The notes: a model not told the origin generated them from the sequence alone. A stretch of 22,505 bases of DNA from an uncultured Corynebacterium sp. (GCF_946221105.1 NZ_CAMICL010000035.1:1-22505), one strand, 5' to 3'; numbered from the stretch's first letter, positions 1-6,678 are shown. Translations and numbers: made by a program.

Positions 1-2231
1 TTCAGCGTCACCGTCGTGTTCGGGCCGTCCTGGACCGCGGAGACGACGGTGCCTGCCGGCGCGCCGGCGCCGTGGACCGTGTTCAGCGTGACTACGTAGC
101 CCTGCGCCTCAAGCTGGGACTTCGCGGCGGAGGAGTACTGGCCGACCACCGCGTCCAGCGCCGCGCGCTTCGTGCCGCGCACGTGTGCCGGGCTCGCAGG
201 TGGCAGCCCGCCCGCCGCCGCGCCCGGTACCCCGGCCGCGGCCTGGAACCAGGTGTCGGCCGCCTCGTTGCCGCCGAACAGTGTGCCGTACTGGCACTGG
301 CGCACCGGCTGGGTGCACAACGGGGTGGACTGGGTGCCGTCGTTGTAGATGTACGGCGCCGCGGACATGCCGCGGGTGAAGCCCAGAAACGCCGTGGAGT
401 GGTGGGACTCCGTCGTGCCCGTCTTCGCGGCCGTTTGGGCGGACCAGCCGTTGTTGCGGGCGGAGGCGGACGCGGTGCCGTCGATAATGTCCTTTGACAT
501 GCCGTGCGACAGGGCGCCGGCGACCTCCGGGTCGACCGCCTGCTCGCAGGCGGGACGGTCGATGAAGACCTGTTTGCCGTTTTCGTCCAGCACTTCCTTG
601 ATCGGGTTCGGCTCGCACCAGCGCCCGCCCGAGGCCAAGGTGGCGCCCACGTTGGACAGCTCCAGCGCGTTCACGGCCAGCGGGCCCAAGGTGAACGCAC
701 CCATGTTCTCTTCCTTCGCCGCCTGGGCGACGGAGCGGCCGTCGCCAAACGAGTTCTCGTCCGCGTACGAGCGCAGCCCCAGACGCACCGCCAAATCCAC
801 CACGGGAGCCACGCCGGTTTTCTGGATCAGCTCCACAAACGTGGTGTTCGGCGATTGTGCCAGCGCATCCTGCAGCGTCATGCGCGGGGCGTAGGTGCCG
901 GCGTTTTCCACGCAGTACGCGCCCGGCGGGCAGTTGGCCGCGCCGCCGCCGCCCATGCCGTAGAGCACCGAGCGCACCGGCGTCTCCAACATCGTGTTCA
1001 AGCCGTAGCCCTGTTCCAGCGCTGCGGCGGCGGTGAAGATCTTGAACACCGAGCCCGCACCGGCGCCGACCAGCGACGCCGGCTGCGGCAGGATGGTCTG
1101 GCTCTGGTCCAAGTCCAGGCCGTAGAAGCGCGAGGACGCCATGGCCAAAATGTCGCGGGAATCCGCGCCGGGGCGGATGACGTCCATTACCTCTGCCACG
1201 CCCGGGGCGTACGGGCTGACGTTGTTGCGCACGGCGTTGTTGGCCACCTCCTGCACCGCCGGGTCCAGGGTGGTGGTGATGGTGTAGGAGCCGTTGAGGA
1301 TTTGCTCCATGTCCAGGCCCTTGTCGGCCAGGTAGCGCAGGGCGTAGTCGCACATGAAGCCCTTGTCGCCGGCGGCGATGCAGCCCTGCGGCAGCGTCTT
1401 CGGCTGCTCCAGGATGCCCAGCGGGGTGCCGGCCAGGCGGTCCGCTTCCGCTTGGTCCAGATAGCCCTGCGCCGCCATGTTGTTCAACACCACGTTGCGG
1501 CGCTGGGTGGCGCCCTCCGGGTTGGTGTACGGGTTGAGCGCCTCCACGGACTGCAGGATGCCCACCAGAAGCGCAGCCTGCTCCGGCTTGAGATCGCGGG
1601 CGGGGACGTCGAAGTAGGTCAGCGCCGCCGCCTCGATGCCGAAGGCGTGGTTGCCAAAGGAGACGAGGTTGAGATACCTGGTCAGCACCTCGTCCTTCTC
1701 CAGCGTCTTGTCCAGGTCGGAGGCCATGCGCATCTCGCGCAGCTTGCGCGGGATGGACTGCTCGGTGGCGGCGTTGGCCTCGTCCTCGTTCTCCGCGTCG
1801 ATGAGCCAGAGGTAGTTCTTCACGTACTGCTGGTTGATCGTGGACGCGCCCTGCTCCACACCGCCGGCGAGCACGTTGGTCACCATCGCGCGGGCGAAGC
1901 CCTGCATGTCCACGCCCTCGTGCTGGTAGAAGCGGCGGTCCTCCGTGGCCACCAGGGCGTCCTTGACGTGCTGAGAAATCCCGTCGCTGGCCACCTCGTA
2001 CCGGCGTTGCTTGAAAATCCAGGCCATGGGGGCGCCGGTGGCGTCGTTAATTGTGGTGACGCCGGGGACTTCGCCGTGCGTGAGGTCGGAGAGGTTGGAC
2101 TGCATCGTCTCGTCGGTGCGGGCGACGGCGGCGCCGCCCAGACCTGCGACAGGAGCGAGGCACAGAGCAATGGCCAAAGCCGCAGCAACGAGCGCGGCCA
2201 GCAGGCTTCCTAGAGATTTCAGTGCGGACAC
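1..2231 (-). CDS. Class A penicillin-binding protein with PASTA C-terminus (PonA2-like), 3' end outside window
   Basis: Bifunctional peptidoglycan synthase: an extracytoplasmic glycosyltransferase polymerises lipid II and a transpeptidase crosslinks the stem peptides. The start is GTG at 2231, because an in-frame TAA lies only 12 nt upstream. A hydrophobic anchor covers about residues 7-35. The GT51 domain follows, with EDRRF (catalytic Glu97) and QGASTINQQ. The transpeptidase has SVFK (Ser394, Lys397) and KTGTTE (Lys603). The last visible residues resemble a PASTA domain that is still open at the window edge; 743 codons are present. The gene is divergent from a WhiB4-like gene, the arrangement of ponA2-whiB4 in M. 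tuberculosis and pbp1a-whcA in C. glutamicum (from memory). The class A assignment is firm; the PonA2 subtype rests on the PASTA region and gene order. Confidence 0.93.
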   Translation of the reverse strand, partial: MSALKSLGSLLAALVAAALAIALCLAPVAGLGGAAVARTDETMQSNLSDLTHGEVPGVTTINDATGAPMAWIFKQRRYEVASDGISQHVKDALVATEDRRFYQHEGVDMQGFARAMVTNVLAGGVEQGASTINQQYVKNYLWLIDAENEDEANAATEQSIPRKLREMRMASDLDKTLEKDEVLTRYLNLVSFGNHAFGIEAAALTYFDVPARDLKPEQAALLVGILQSVEALNPYTNPEGATQRRNVVLNNMAAQGYLDQAEADRLAGTPLGILEQPKTLPQGCIAAGDKGFMCDYALRYLADKGLDMEQILNGSYTITTTLDPAVQEVANNAVRNNVSPYAPGVAEVMDVIRPGADSRDILAMASSRFYGLDLDQSQTILPQPASLVGAGAGSVFKIFTAAAALEQGYGLNTMLETPVRSVLYGMGGGGAANCPPGAYCVENAGTYAPRMTLQDALAQSPNTTFVELIQKTGVAPVVDLAVRLGLRSYADENSFGDGRSVAQAAKEENMGAFTLGPLAVNALELSNVGATLASGGRWCEPNPIKEVLDENGKQVFIDRPACEQAVDPEVAGALSHGMSKDIIDGTASASARNNGWSAQTAAKTGTTESHHSTAFLGFTRGMSAAPYIYNDGTQSTPLCTQPVRQCQYGTLFGGNEAADTWFQAAAGVPGAAAGGLPPASPAHVRGTKRAALDAVVGQYSSAAKSQLEAQGYVVTLNTVHGAGAPAGTVVSAVQDGPNTTVTL

Positions 2232-2265
2232 GCCATTACCTTAAATGACTCGGCCCCCGTGCGGG

Positions 2266-2271
2266 AATATA
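2266..2271 (-). promoter_or_regulatory. Candidate -10 hexamer for the penicillin-binding protein gene
   Basis: The minus strand reads TATATT 34 nt before the GTG start, in an AT-rich patch of an otherwise GC-rich region. No clear -35 element was found. A short AAGG just upstream of the GTG is the only ribosome-binding candidate. Confidence 0.4.
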
Positions 2272-2300
2272 AAAGACCCCCCAAAAATGTGACCCATTCG

Positions 2301-2319
2301 ACACAAAACTTTTTTGTGT
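2301..2319. repeat. Perfect inverted repeat in the ponA/whcA divergent promoter region
   Basis: ACACAAAA (2301-2308) and TTTTGTGT (2312-2319) are exact reverse complements around a 3-nt centre. It sits between the two divergent genes, upstream of both candidate -10 elements, so an operator is more likely than a terminator. Confidence 0.5.
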
Positions 2320-2332
2320 GATTACATTTACA
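2317..2332. promoter_or_regulatory. Possible GlxR/CRP-type site upstream of whcA
   Basis: TGTGA-N6-TTACA matches the GlxR/CRP consensus TGTGA-N6-TCACA at 9 of 10 half-site bases. The central TA of the consensus is absent. It lies about 35 bp upstream of the candidate whcA -10 and overlaps the inverted repeat at 2301-2319. The glxR gene is in this window, but a chance match is possible in an AT-rich patch. Confidence 0.3.
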
Positions 2333-2335
2333 TGG

Positions 2336-2353
2336 GACCGCAGATATGCGGTC
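2336..2353. repeat. Perfect 7-bp inverted repeat at the whcA promoter
   Basis: GACCGCA (2336-2342) and TGCGGTC (2347-2353) are exact reverse complements around GATA. The palindrome fills the -35/spacer region directly upstream of the candidate -10 at 2359, a placement typical of a repressor operator. The binding protein is unknown. Confidence 0.5.
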
Positions 2354-2358
2354 GGATG

Positions 2359-2364
2359 TATAAA
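2359..2364 (+). promoter_or_regulatory. Candidate -10 hexamer for whcA
   Basis: TATAAA lies 46 nt upstream of the whcA start and about 33 nt upstream of its Shine-Dalgarno, consistent with a short leadered transcript. The expected -35 position is covered by the palindrome at 2336-2353. Confidence 0.4.
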
Positions 2365-2410
2365 ACTGCGCCCGAGAGGCGGCGCAGGTGAACGAGTAAG
2401 GAGCACGGCT

Positions 2411-2770
2411 ATGACCACGGCTTTGGGTAACACCGCGCAGCGAAACGCACAACGGACCACGTCCCGCAAGTGCGACGCATCCGGACATCTCGTTTTTGAC
2501 CGGGGGGATTGGGTAACTCACGCACAGTGCCGCGGCAAGGACCCGGATGCGCTGTTCGTCCGCGGCGCGGAGCAGCGCAAGGCGGCCGCGATCTGCCGCG
2601 CGTGCCCGGTGCTCACCGAGTGCCGCGCCGACGCGCTGGACAACAAGGTCGAGTTCGGCGTCTGGGGCGGGTTGACGGAGCGTCAGCGCCGCGCGGTGCT
2701 GCGCAAGAACCCGCACGTGACCGACTGGGCGGAGCACCTCTCTGCCGGCGGCGAAGTTGTCGGCCTGTAG
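2411..2770 (+). CDS. whcA: WhiB-family iron-sulfur transcriptional regulator (WhcA / WhiB4-like)
   Basis: A 119-aa WhiB-like protein, expected to bind a redox-sensitive [4Fe-4S] cluster and act with the primary sigma factor or DNA. Cluster ligands are Cys40, Cys62, Cys65 and Cys71 (C-x21-C-x2-C-x5-C), followed by the family turn GVWGG at 83-87 and a basic segment (TERQRRAVLRK). The start at 2411 is set by AAGGAG at 2398-2403 with 7-nt spacing; the frame is open back to 2318 but that part is leader. The position next to a PonA2-like gene points to the WhiB4/WhcA branch; C. glutamicum WhcA is reported as a negative regulator of the oxidative-stress response. Family certain; ortholog assignment from synteny. 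Confidence 0.92.
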   Translation: MTTALGNTAQRNAQRTTSRKCDASGHLVFDRGDWVTHAQCRGKDPDALFVRGAEQRKAAAICRACPVLTECRADALDNKVEFGVWGGLTERQRRAVLRKNPHVTDWAEHLSAGGEVVGL

Positions 2771-2771
2771 G

Positions 2772-2777
2772 TAGTCT
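2772..2777 (+). promoter_or_regulatory. Candidate -10 for a leaderless transcript of the DUF4177-ridA pair
   Basis: TAGTCT (TAnnnT), preceded by GG, ends 8 nt before the ATG at 2786. No Shine-Dalgarno is present. It lies immediately after the whcA stop codon. Confidence 0.35.
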
Positions 2778-2785
2778 TGGGCGCC

Positions 2786-2941
2786 ATGACGAAATGGGAG
2801 TACGCAACGGTTCCGTTGCTCACGCACGCCACCAAGCAGATTCTGGACACCTGGGGCGAGGACGGCTGGGAGCTCGTCTCCGTCATCCCGGGCCCGACCC
2901 AGGACAACGTTGTCGCCTACATGAAGCGGGAGGTCGAGTAA
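2786..2941 (+). CDS. Small DUF4177-like protein (51 aa)
   Basis: The protein begins MTKWEYATVPLL and carries WGEDGWELVSV and a YMKREVE end. This pattern (W-E-Y near the start, a central GWELVSV and a closing beta-strand) is typical of DUF4177-like small proteins, whose function is unknown. No membrane segment or signal is visible. Its TAA is directly followed by the ridA ATG, so the two are translationally linked. There is no Shine-Dalgarno, and the start sits 8 nt after a TAnnnT hexamer, suggesting a leaderless mRNA. Length, codon use and coupling support a real gene. Confidence 0.75.
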   Translation: MTKWEYATVPLLTHATKQILDTWGEDGWELVSVIPGPTQDNVVAYMKREVE

Positions 2942-3397
2942 ATGTGGACTGATCGTCTCAAGGAGCTCGGCATCGAGCTGCCCACCGTCGCCGCGCCAGT
3001 GGCGGCGTACGTGCCCGCCGTCCAGGCCGGCAACCAGGTGTGGACGTCCGGCCAGCTGCCGTTTACCGACGGCAAGCTGCCCGCCACCGGCAAGGTCGGC
3101 GCGGAGGTCACCGAGGAGGCCGCCTACGGCTACGCCCGCCAGGCCGCGCTCAACGCGATCGCCGCGGTGGACGACCTGGTCGGCATCGACAACGTCGCCC
3201 GCGTGCTCAAGATCGTCGGCTTTGTCGCCTCTGACCCGGCGTTTACCGGCCAGCCGGCCGTGATCAACGGCGCCTCCGAGCTGATGCAGGAGGTCTTCGG
3301 CGAGGCCGGCGCGCACGCCCGCTCCGCGGTGGGCGTGGCTGCGTTGCCGATGGACACGCCTGTCGAGGTCGAGCTTGTCGTCGAGCTGAAGAGCTAG
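2942..3397 (+). CDS. RidA/YjgF family protein (Rv3678c-like)
   Basis: A 151-aa RidA-fold protein. Canonical RidA hydrolyses reactive enamine/imine intermediates released by PLP enzymes. Seen here are VWTSGQLPF near residues 33-41, ARQAALNAIAAVDDLVG in the helix, and the C-terminal HARSAVGVAALPMDTPVEVE, which contains the family arginine and the closing strand. The longer form with an N-terminal extension (MWTDRLKELGIELP) resembles the Rv3678c/YjgF-like subgroup rather than short E. coli RidA, so deaminase activity is inferred from the family only. It starts on the base after the upstream TAA. Confidence 0.88.
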   Translation: MWTDRLKELGIELPTVAAPVAAYVPAVQAGNQVWTSGQLPFTDGKLPATGKVGAEVTEEAAYGYARQAALNAIAAVDDLVGIDNVARVLKIVGFVASDPAFTGQPAVINGASELMQEVFGEAGAHARSAVGVAALPMDTPVEVELVVELKS

Positions 3398-3424
3398 ATC
3401 ACCAATACACGGCTGCTAAGCGGG

Positions 3425-3430
3425 TACGCT
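3425..3430 (+). promoter_or_regulatory. Candidate -10 for a leaderless MBL-hydrolase transcript
   Basis: TACGCT (TAnnnT), preceded by GG, ends 7 nt before the ATG at 3438. No Shine-Dalgarno separates them. The 40-bp gap after ridA is otherwise featureless. Confidence 0.35.
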
Positions 3431-3437
3431 GGGGTAT

Positions 3438-4250
3438 ATGCAACATCCCGCTTACAGCCAACTGCGCCCTGTGACCGCCAACGCCGCGGTGGTCCTGGCG
3501 CCGAACCCCAGCTACGCGGCGCTCGAGGGGACCAACTCCTGGGTGATCAGGGGTGAGGGGGATCAGCGAAGCATCGTCGTTGATCCGGGCCCGGAGGACG
3601 AGGGCCACCTCAATGTCCTCCACGCCAAGGCGGGGGAGGTGGCGCTCATTTTGCTCACGCACCGCCACCACGACCACGCTGACGGCGCGGAGCGTTTCCG
3701 CCAGCTCACTGGTGCGCCGGTGCGCTCGTTGGATCCGCAGTACAGCTCGGGGGCGGACCCGCTTGTCGACGGCGAAGTGGTCGCCGTCGACGGCATCACC
3801 CCACGCCTGAAGGTTGTGGCCACCCCGGGCCACACCAGCGATTCCGTGTGCTTCTTTGTCTACCCGGGCGACCCGGAGACCACCGAGCTGGAGGGCATCA
3901 TCACCGGCGACACCATCGCCGGCCGCCACACCACCATGATCTCCGAGACCGACGGCGACCTGGGCAAGTACCTGGATTCCCTGGAGCTTCTGGAAGAGCA
4001 GGGCAAGGACATCCCGCTGTTGCCGGGCCATGGCCCCGAGGGCGCGGACCTGTCGGCCTATGCCCGCAAGTACATCGACCGCCGCAACCAGCGCCTGGAG
4101 CAGATCCGCGAGGCGCTGAAGACCCACGGCGAAAACGCCGACATCAACACGCTGGTCGACGCGATCTACGACGACGTCGACCCGGTGCTGCGCGGCGCCG
4201 CTGAGCAGTCCACCCGCGTGGCCCTGCGTTACCTGAAGGCCGCGCCCTAA
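3438..4250 (+). CDS. MBL-fold metallo-hydrolase (LACTB2-like, Rv3677c-type)
   Basis: A 270-aa metallo-beta-lactamase-fold protein with the zinc motif HRHHDH at residues 75-80. Further metal or active-site motifs are TPGHTSDS, GDTIAG and LPGHGPEG. The C-terminal helices (DRRNQRLEQIREAL and the following segment) match the LACTB2-like architecture, a group that includes RNases and glyoxalase-II-like esterases. The substrate is not evident. The position between ridA and the cAMP regulator is that of Rv3677c in M. tuberculosis. The start codon lacks a Shine-Dalgarno and follows a TAnnnT hexamer by 7 nt. Confidence 0.9.
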   Translation: MQHPAYSQLRPVTANAAVVLAPNPSYAALEGTNSWVIRGEGDQRSIVVDPGPEDEGHLNVLHAKAGEVALILLTHRHHDHADGAERFRQLTGAPVRSLDPQYSSGADPLVDGEVVAVDGITPRLKVVATPGHTSDSVCFFVYPGDPETTELEGIITGDTIAGRHTTMISETDGDLGKYLDSLELLEEQGKDIPLLPGHGPEGADLSAYARKYIDRRNQRLEQIREALKTHGENADINTLVDAIYDDVDPVLRGAAEQSTRVALRYLKAAP

Positions 4251-4263
4251 GGACGGCCGTCGC

Positions 4264-4331
4264 AAAAGCTGACAGCGCCGATTTTTCACCTGGGGTTTTG
4301 CTGCCCTAAATCCGCCGGGTTGTCAGCTTTT
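4264..4331. repeat. Long-loop inverted repeat between convergent genes
   Basis: AAAAGCTGACA (4264-4274) and TGTCAGCTTTT (4321-4331) are perfect 11-bp complements separated by 46 nt. The A/T ends could give a U-tract in either direction, so it may terminate the MBL gene, although the loop is unusually long. It lies 14 nt after the MBL stop codon. Confidence 0.45.
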
Positions 4332-4361
4332 ACGAGATTTTGTACGAATCGGCAAAACGCT

Positions 4362-4402
4362 AACGCTCCGGCATCTCCCACCTGGGGAAATGCCGGAGCG
4401 TT
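4362..4402. terminator. Strong hairpin, probable terminator for glxR and/or the MBL gene
   Basis: AACGCTCCGGCAT (4362-4374) pairs perfectly with ATGCCGGAGCGTT (4390-4402), a 13-bp GC-rich stem. The loop contains a small CCCA/TGGG pair. On the minus strand it begins 26 nt after the glxR stop and is followed by AGCGTTTTG; on the plus strand by GTCGATTTG. A role between the two convergent genes is likely. Confidence 0.65.
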
Positions 4403-4427
4403 GTCGATTTGTGCAAACGGGGGCGCG

Positions 4428-5111
4428 CTAGCGGGCGCGGCGGGCGAGGTGCTCGGTGTCGACGATGAGCACGCTCTTGCCCTCCAGGCGGATCCAGCCG
4501 CGGTGGGCGAAGGTGGCCAGCGCCTTGTTCACCGTCTCGCGCGAGGCGCCGACGAGCTGGGCGATCTCTTCCTGCGTGAGGTCGTGGTTGACGCGCAGTG
4601 CACCGCCTTCGTGGGTGCCGAAGCGGTTGGCCAGCTGCAGCAGCGTCTTGGCCACGCGGCCGGGGACGTCGGTGAAGATGAGGTCCGCCAGTGAGGCGTT
4701 GGTGCGGCGCAGGCGGCGGGCCAGCACGCGCAGGAGCTGCTGGGAGATCTCCGGGTGGGTGTCGATCCAGGTGCGCAGCATGGTGGAGTCCATGGTGGCG
4801 CAGGTGACTTCGGTGACGCACACGGCGGAGGAGGTGCGCGGGCCCGGGTCGAAGATGGACAGCTCGCCGAACATGTCGGACGGGCCCATCACGGACAGCA
4901 GGTTCTCGCGGCCGTCCGGGGCGTGGCGGGCGAGCTTAATCTTGCCGTCGACGATGATGTAGAGGCGGTCGCCGGGCTCGCCTTCGTCGAAGATGGTGGT
5001 GCCCTTGGGGAAGGTCTCCGTGTCCATCTCGTTGATCAGCGCGGCTACTGCTTCCGGGTCCACGCCCTGGAAAATGCCGGCGCGGGCGAGGGTGTCCTGT
5101 ACGCCTTCCAT
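4428..5111 (-). CDS. glxR: cAMP-dependent CRP/FNR-family global regulator GlxR
   Basis: A 227-aa protein, the length I recall for C. glutamicum GlxR. The N-terminal cyclic-nucleotide domain contains GEPGDRLYIIVDGKIKL and the phosphate-binding cassette FGELSIFDPGPRTSSA (about residues 86-101). A dimer helix follows, then a winged helix-turn-helix with LTQEEIAQLVGASRETVNKAL as recognition region. GlxR binds cAMP and controls carbon, respiration and stress genes in corynebacteria. The start is supported by GAGGAGG 4 nt upstream of the ATG. The gene converges with the MBL gene, and a palindromic GTG-N8-CAC site lies in its leader, consistent with known autoregulation of glxR. Confidence 0.96.
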   Translation of the reverse strand: MEGVQDTLARAGIFQGVDPEAVAALINEMDTETFPKGTTIFDEGEPGDRLYIIVDGKIKLARHAPDGRENLLSVMGPSDMFGELSIFDPGPRTSSAVCVTEVTCATMDSTMLRTWIDTHPEISQQLLRVLARRLRRTNASLADLIFTDVPGRVAKTLLQLANRFGTHEGGALRVNHDLTQEEIAQLVGASRETVNKALATFAHRGWIRLEGKSVLIVDTEHLARRAR

Positions 5112-5141
5112 GAATCCTCCTCAGTTGGGACGGCCAGGGGC

Positions 5142-5157
5142 AGTGGTTGCAGTCACT
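5142..5157. promoter_or_regulatory. Possible GlxR autoregulatory site upstream of glxR
   Basis: AGTG-N8-CACT is a perfect outer palindrome about 30-45 nt before the glxR start. It matches the GTG-N8-CAC core of the GlxR consensus but deviates at four other half-site positions. Autoregulation is reported for glxR in C. glutamicum; this site is only a candidate. Confidence 0.35.
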
Positions 5158-5217
5158 TTCGCGTAACTTTTTAGCAGCCGTCACAGTGCGTCTCGCACTC
5201 TACCACCCATGTGCTGT

Positions 5218-5239
5218 CTTGGTCAGGTGGTTGACCAAG
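5218..5239. repeat. Perfect 8-bp inverted repeat between glxR and the mini membrane gene
   Basis: CTTGGTCA (5218-5225) and TGACCAAG (5232-5239) are exact complements around GGTGGT. It lies 6 nt beyond the stop of the 32-aa minus-strand ORF and about 107 nt upstream of glxR. No U-tract follows on either strand, so an operator or a weak hairpin are both possible. Confidence 0.5.
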
Positions 5240-5245
5240 TTGGTT

Positions 5246-5344
5246 TTAATCCACCACGCGCGCCTCGAGCCGCTCCATCGCTAGTGGGAACGCTCCGAGC
5301 ACAAGCGGGACTAGCAGCACGAGGATCACATTCATAAGTGTCAT
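5246..5344 (-). CDS. Putative 32-aa single-pass membrane peptide upstream of glxR
   Basis: An ATG-started minus-strand frame encodes MTLMNVILVLLVPLVLGAFP followed by LAMERLEARVVD and TAA. The first 23 residues form a hydrophobic helix and the tail is charged. A second in-frame ATG at 5335 would give 29 aa. It is co-directional with glxR, the position taken by the membrane protein gene Rv3675 upstream of crp in M. tuberculosis (from memory). No clear Shine-Dalgarno is visible. The strongly amphipathic design argues for a real gene, but without conservation data it remains a candidate; function unknown. Confidence 0.5.
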   Translation of the reverse strand: MTLMNVILVLLVPLVLGAFPLAMERLEARVVD

Positions 5345-5361
5345 TTTACGCCACGGGTAAC

Positions 5362-5367
5362 TAGCAT
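5362..5367 (+). promoter_or_regulatory. Candidate -10 for a leaderless nth transcript
   Basis: TAGCAT ends exactly 7 nt before the ATG at 5375. The hexamer overlaps the alternative ATG at 5366, so if it is the -10 the upstream ATG cannot be in the mRNA. Confidence 0.4.
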
Positions 5368-5374
5368 GTCCGTC

Positions 5375-6148
5375 ATGTCCTCCACTTCTCCGAAGAAGCA
5401 CCGCCGTGCCGGGGCGCACCCGGCGGCGAAGGGGGCGGAGACGGATTTAGGGCGCACCAGGAGGGGCCGCCGCATCAACCGCACGCTGGCGGAAACGTTC
5501 CCAAATGCGCACGCTGAGCTGGACTTTTCCAACCCGCTGGAGCTGCTGGTGGCAACGGTGCTCTCGGCGCAGACCACGGACGTGCGCGTCAACATGGTCA
5601 CCCCGGCGTTGTTTGCCAAGTACCCCACCGCCGAAGCGTATGCGGAAGCGGATCAGGCGGAGGTGGAGGAGCTGATCCGCTCCACCGGTTTCTACCGCTC
5701 GAAGGCCAAAAACCTGATCGGCCTGGGACAGAAGCTTGTCACCGATTTCGGCGGGGAAGTGCCCACCAAGCTGGAGGATCTCGTGTCGCTTCCGGGGGTG
5801 GGCCGCAAGACGGCGCACGTGGTGCGCGGCAACGCGTTCGGCATCCCGGGGCTGACGGTGGACACGCACTTCCAGCGGCTGGTCAAGCGCCTGATGCTCA
5901 CCAACCAGACGGATCCGGTGAAGATCGAGCATGCCATCGCCAAGCTCATCGAGCGCCGCGAGTGGACCATGTTCTCCCACCGCATCATCTTCCACGGCCG
6001 CCGCATCTGCCACGCCCGCAAACCGGCGTGCGGCGTGTGCCCGGTCGCGTTCGATTGCCCCAGCTTCGGCGCCGGCCCGGTCGACCCCGAGGTGGCCGCG
6101 GACCTGGTCACGGGCCCGGAGCGCGACCACATCCTGGGGCTTGCATGA
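5375..6148 (+). CDS. nth: Endonuclease III (DNA glycosylase/AP lyase)
   Basis: Base-excision repair enzyme that removes oxidised pyrimidines and cleaves the abasic site. Residue numbers here count from the other possible start, ATG 5366 (260 aa). The helix-hairpin-helix is LPGVGRKTAH with catalytic Lys148; the catalytic Asp166 is in TVDTHFQR. The [4Fe-4S] loop has Cys215, Cys222, Cys225 and Cys231 (C-x6-C-x2-C-x5-C). ATG 5375 (257 aa) is preferred because a TAnnnT hexamer sits 7 nt upstream and no Shine-Dalgarno serves either start. The stop overlaps the next start (ATGA), so it heads the operon nth-TlpA-Nudix. Confidence 0.93.
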   Translation: MSSTSPKKHRRAGAHPAAKGAETDLGRTRRGRRINRTLAETFPNAHAELDFSNPLELLVATVLSAQTTDVRVNMVTPALFAKYPTAEAYAEADQAEVEELIRSTGFYRSKAKNLIGLGQKLVTDFGGEVPTKLEDLVSLPGVGRKTAHVVRGNAFGIPGLTVDTHFQRLVKRLMLTNQTDPVKIEHAIAKLIERREWTMFSHRIIFHGRRICHARKPACGVCPVAFDCPSFGAGPVDPEVAADLVTGPERDHILGLA

Positions 6149-6678
6149 AGCGCGCGATCTGGGTGAGCGTTGCAGTCATCGTCGCAGTGACCCTGCTCGT
6201 GGTGGCGGGCGCGCGCAGTTTGCTTGTCGACGATCAACCAACGGGGGGCCCTGTGGCCGTCGAGAAGCAGGTGCCCGAACGGCCTGATTGCCCGGCCGGG
6301 CTGGACCTGCCGTGCCTGGGCGGGGACGTGGCCGGCGAAGCCAAGGAGATCACCGTGGTCAATGTGTGGGCCTGGTGGTGCCAGCCGTGCCGCGCGGAGC
6401 TGCCCGCGGTGGAGGAGTTCGCGCGCACGCACCCGGAGTACACCGTGGTGGGCGTGCACGCGGACCGAAACGCCGGCAACGGTGCTGCGCTGCTGGAGGA
6501 TATCGGGGTGGGCCTGCCTAGCTACCAGGACGACTCGGGCGCCTTCGCTGCAGAGCAGGGGCTGCCGCCGGTGGTGCCGGTGACGGTGGTGCTGCGCGGC
6601 GGCGAGCAGGTGGCGGTGTTTGCCAAGGAATTCACCTCGGCGGAAGAGCTCGCCGCGGCTGTCGAGGGGGCGCTGTAA
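6145..6678 (+). CDS. Membrane-anchored TlpA/ResA-like thioredoxin-fold protein (Rv3673c-type)
   Basis: A 177-aa thiol-disulfide protein acting outside the membrane. An uncleaved or cleavable hydrophobic segment covers residues 4-24. The thioredoxin fold follows with VNVWAWWCQPCRAELP (active Cys79 and Cys82) and the cis-Pro loop in LPPVVPVTVVL. A second cysteine pair lies before it in the short segment DCPAGLDLPCLG (about residues 50-58). It overlaps nth by ATGA and abuts the Nudix gene by TAATG, so all three are co-translated. Reduction of apocytochrome or periplasmic thiols is known for TlpA/ResA relatives; the partner here is not evident. Confidence 0.9.
   Translation: MKRAIWVSVAVIVAVTLLVVAGARSLLVDDQPTGGPVAVEKQVPERPDCPAGLDLPCLGGDVAGEAKEITVVNVWAWWCQPCRAELPAVEEFARTHPEYTVVGVHADRNAGNGAALLEDIGVGLPSYQDDSGAFAAEQGLPPVVPVTVVLRGGEQVAVFAKEFTSAEELAAAVEGAL

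Noticed and set aside
504..2213. A 569-codon open frame on the plus strand opposite the penicillin-binding protein gene
   Set aside because: It is the antisense shadow of a high-GC gene: Arg/Gly/His-rich without domains, while the minus-strand frame has all PBP motifs. The same holds for long antisense frames inside topA (19076-20863), tadA (12465-13250) and the helicase (15692-17149).
2277..2282. CCCCCC run as part of a 6C RNA
   Set aside because: A single C6 run without flanking stem and without a second C6 loop; it lies in the ponA leader.
2318..2410. N-terminal extension of the WhiB protein
   Set aside because: The frame is open but contains the candidate -10 and a perfect Shine-Dalgarno; family proteins begin near 2411.
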